DNA from: Rhodovastum sp963714255
Lineage (GTDB): Bacteria; Pseudomonadota; Alphaproteobacteria; Acetobacterales; Acetobacteraceae
Direction of reading: 5' to 3'
NCBI GenBank assembly: GCA_963714255.1
Contig: CAVQNU010000031.1
Span: forward strand, 62,001 to 126,000
Length of the DNA: 64,000 bases
Below the pieces are notes generated by a model that was not told the DNA's origin, searched no databases, and saw only the letters and a program-made list of their open reading frames with translations. Within the stretch, counting starts at the first letter, position 1. Each line of letters begins with the position of its first letter. The translations under genes were made by a program, and so were the position numbers. Of this stretch, positions 62,654 through 64,000 are shown piece by piece.

Positions 62654-64000
62654 TTGCCAATAAACATTCTGCTCGCGCCCCACCCCGCGCAGGTGGCGGA
62701 TGCGGTCGACCGCGCGCGGGACGCCTTGTTGCGCCGGCAGAAGCCGGACGGGCACTGGGTGTTCGAACTCGAAGCCGACGCCACCATCCCGGCCGAATAC
62801 GTGCTGCTGGAGCATTTCCTCGATCGCGTGGACGCCGGGCTGCAGGACAAGATCGCCGTGTATCTGCGCGCCATTCAGGGCGCGCATGGCGGCTGGCCGC
62901 TGTTCTACGACGGCGCCTTCGATCTTTCGGCCAGCGTGAAAGCCTATTTCGCGCTGAAGATGATCGGCGACGATCCGGACGCGCCGCATATGGCCCGCGC
63001 GCGCGCGGCCATCCTGGCCGCCGGCGGGGCCGAGCGGACCAATGTGTTCACCCGCGCGCAACTGGCGCTGTACGGCGAGGTGCCATGGCACGCGGTGCCG
63101 TGCATGCCGGTGGAGCTGGTGCTGCTGCCGCGCTGGTTCCCGTTCCACCTGAACAAGGTTTCCTACTGGTCGCGCACGGTGATCGTGCCGCTGGTGGTGC
63201 TGATGGCGCTGCGCCCGCGCGCCCGCAACCCGCGCGCCGTGCACATCCAGGAGTTGTTTCGCACCAAGCCCGCGCGGGTCGGCGATTGGATTCGCGGGCC
63301 GTACCGTTCGGCCTGGGGGCGGTTTTTCAAACACCTCAACGGGGTCGTGCGCGCGGTCGAGCCGTTTTTCCCCCCCGCCCTCCGCCGCCGGGCGATCGAC
63401 TGGTCGGTGCACTTCGTGACCGAGCGGCTGAACGGCGAGGACGGGCTGGGCGGCATCTACCCGGCGATGGCGAACACGGTGATGATGTTCGACGCGCTGG
63501 GCTATGCGCCCGACCATCCGCACGCCGCCATCGCCTGGGCCGCCATTCGCAAGCTGCTGGTGATCGAGCAAGACCGGGCCTATTGCCAGCCCTGCCTGTC
63601 GCCGGTGTGGGACACCAGCCTGGCCGGGCACGCCATGGCCGAGTCGGCGGGCGGGGCCACCCAATCGGTCGCCGCCGCCAGCGCCTGGCTGCAAGGCAAG
63701 CAGGTGCTCGACGTGGTGGGCGACTGGGCGGCCTCGCGTCCGCAGGCGGTGCCGGGGGGCTGGGCGTTCCAGGTACGAGAACGCGCATTACCCGGATGTC
63801 GACGACACCGCGGCGGTGGGCCTGCTGCTGCACCGGCATCTGGCGGAAAAGGGCGACGACCCGGCGTTGGCCGAAGCGGTGCGCCGCGCGCGCGACTGGG
63901 TGGTCGGCATGCAGGGGCGCGACGGCGGCTGGGGCGCTTTCGACGCCGACAACAATCACGACTACCTCAACCACATCCCGTTCGCCGACCATGGCGCGCT
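62654..64000 (+). CDS. shc: Squalene-hopene cyclase, 5' part, frameshifted as given and cut by the window end
   Basis: TTG 62654 is preceded by GAGGTCC. The first frame encodes ARDALLRRQKPDGHWVFELE (first QW-type repeat), LRAIQGAHGGWPLFYDGAFD, VPCMPVELVLLPRWFPFHLN and YCQPCLSPVWDTSLAGHAMA. At 63772-63773 one extra G breaks the frame after GGWAFQ; the other frame gives YENAHYPDVDDTAAVGLLLH with the catalytic DxDD motif, then GMQGRDGGWGAFDADNNHD. The reading continues beyond 64000; the enzyme normally has about 650 residues, of which about 450 are visible. It cyclises squalene to hopene/hopanol at the membrane. The insertion is probably a base error. Confidence 0.9.
   Translation, partial: MPINILLAPHPAQVADAVDRARDALLRRQKPDGHWVFELEADATIPAEYVLLEHFLDRVDAGLQDKIAVYLRAIQGAHGGWPLFYDGAFDLSASVKAYFALKMIGDDPDAPHMARARAAILAAGGAERTNVFTRAQLALYGEVPWHAVPCMPVELVLLPRWFPFHLNKVSYWSRTVIVPLVVLMALRPRARNPRAVHIQELFRTKPARVGDWIRGPYRSAWGRFFKHLNGVVRAVEPFFPPALRRRAIDWSVHFVTERLNGEDGLGGIYPAMANTVMMFDALGYAPDHPHAAIAWAAIRKLLVIEQDRAYCQPCLSPVWDTSLAGHAMAESAGGATQSVAAASAWLQGKQVLDVVGDWAASRPQAVPGGWAFQVRERALPGCRRHRGGGPAAAPASGGKGRRPGVGRSGAPRARLGGRHAGARRRLGRFRRRQQSRLPQPHPVRRPWRA

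Overview
The window reads as chromosomal DNA of a GC-rich alphaproteobacterium, most likely of the Acetobacteraceae/Rhodospirillales type. This is inferred from base composition, the F0 ATP-synthase operon atpI-B-E-F'-F with duplicated b-type subunits, the ispH-thrB-rnhA order, the hopanoid cluster hpnA-B-C-D-E-shc and an extensive alphaproteobacterial-style chemotaxis operon. No rRNA, tRNA or CRISPR array was seen.

Layout. 1-343: end of a glycerate 2-kinase. 483-6739 (minus): a tightly overlapping run encoding a PotD/PotA-like ABC importer (ATPase frameshifted, SBP, very short permease) followed by an Mla-type lipid-transport set (MlaE with STAS, MlaF, MlaD, lipoprotein). 6886-7890: 3-hydroxyisobutyryl-CoA-hydrolase-like crotonase. 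8154-19497: chemotaxis operon (soluble receptor with two signalling tips, triple-CheW protein, CheB, HEAT protein, CheR, CheY, CheA, small protein, CheY, membrane receptor, receptor remnant). 19494-23424: small proteins, a chalcone-isomerase-like protein and a penicillin-acylase-family Ntn hydrolase. 23.5-33.5 kb: a decayed accessory island with nested IS701-like/IS630 remnants, an IS630 element using a -1 frameshift, a shattered MFS gene, an intact ISAs1 element, a fatty-acid desaturase, a truncated ECF sigma factor with a coupled partner, and a truncated Cache receptor. 33.5-36.7 kb: rnhA, thrB, ispH and a lipoprotein. 36.8-41.5 kb: tandem glycine riboswitch controlling gcvT-gcvH-gcvP. 41.7-44.9 kb: P-loop protein and the F0 operon. 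45.2-50.0 kb: a crotonase, a DUF2189 membrane protein and a divergent PEP-carboxylase-like protein. 50.6-56.2 kb (minus): a five-gene Hsp70 operon (TPR-like protein, J-like protein with PPD instead of HPD, GrpE-like protein, Hsp70, small zinc-ribbon protein). 56.6-64.0 kb: alpha/beta hydrolase and the hopanoid cluster, cut by the window end inside squalene-hopene cyclase.

Two features cut across the window. First, a family of large GC-rich palindromes built on the core CCAGGGCTCTGCCCTGG sits at gene ends at about eight places, mainly between convergent genes, and supplies the C-terminal codons of two small proteins. Second, five otherwise healthy genes (potA-like, cheB, second receptor, hpnB, shc) carry apparent frameshifts that are all single-base insertions. 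That uniformity looks more like sequencing or assembly error than decay, but cannot be settled here.

Functionally, ispH (isoprenoid precursors) and the hpn/shc genes (squalene to hopene) belong to one pathway. The glycine cleavage genes form a glycine-sensing unit. The chemotaxis genes form one signalling array operon. The Hsp70 operon looks like a dedicated, non-housekeeping chaperone machine and is the best candidate for an undescribed system.
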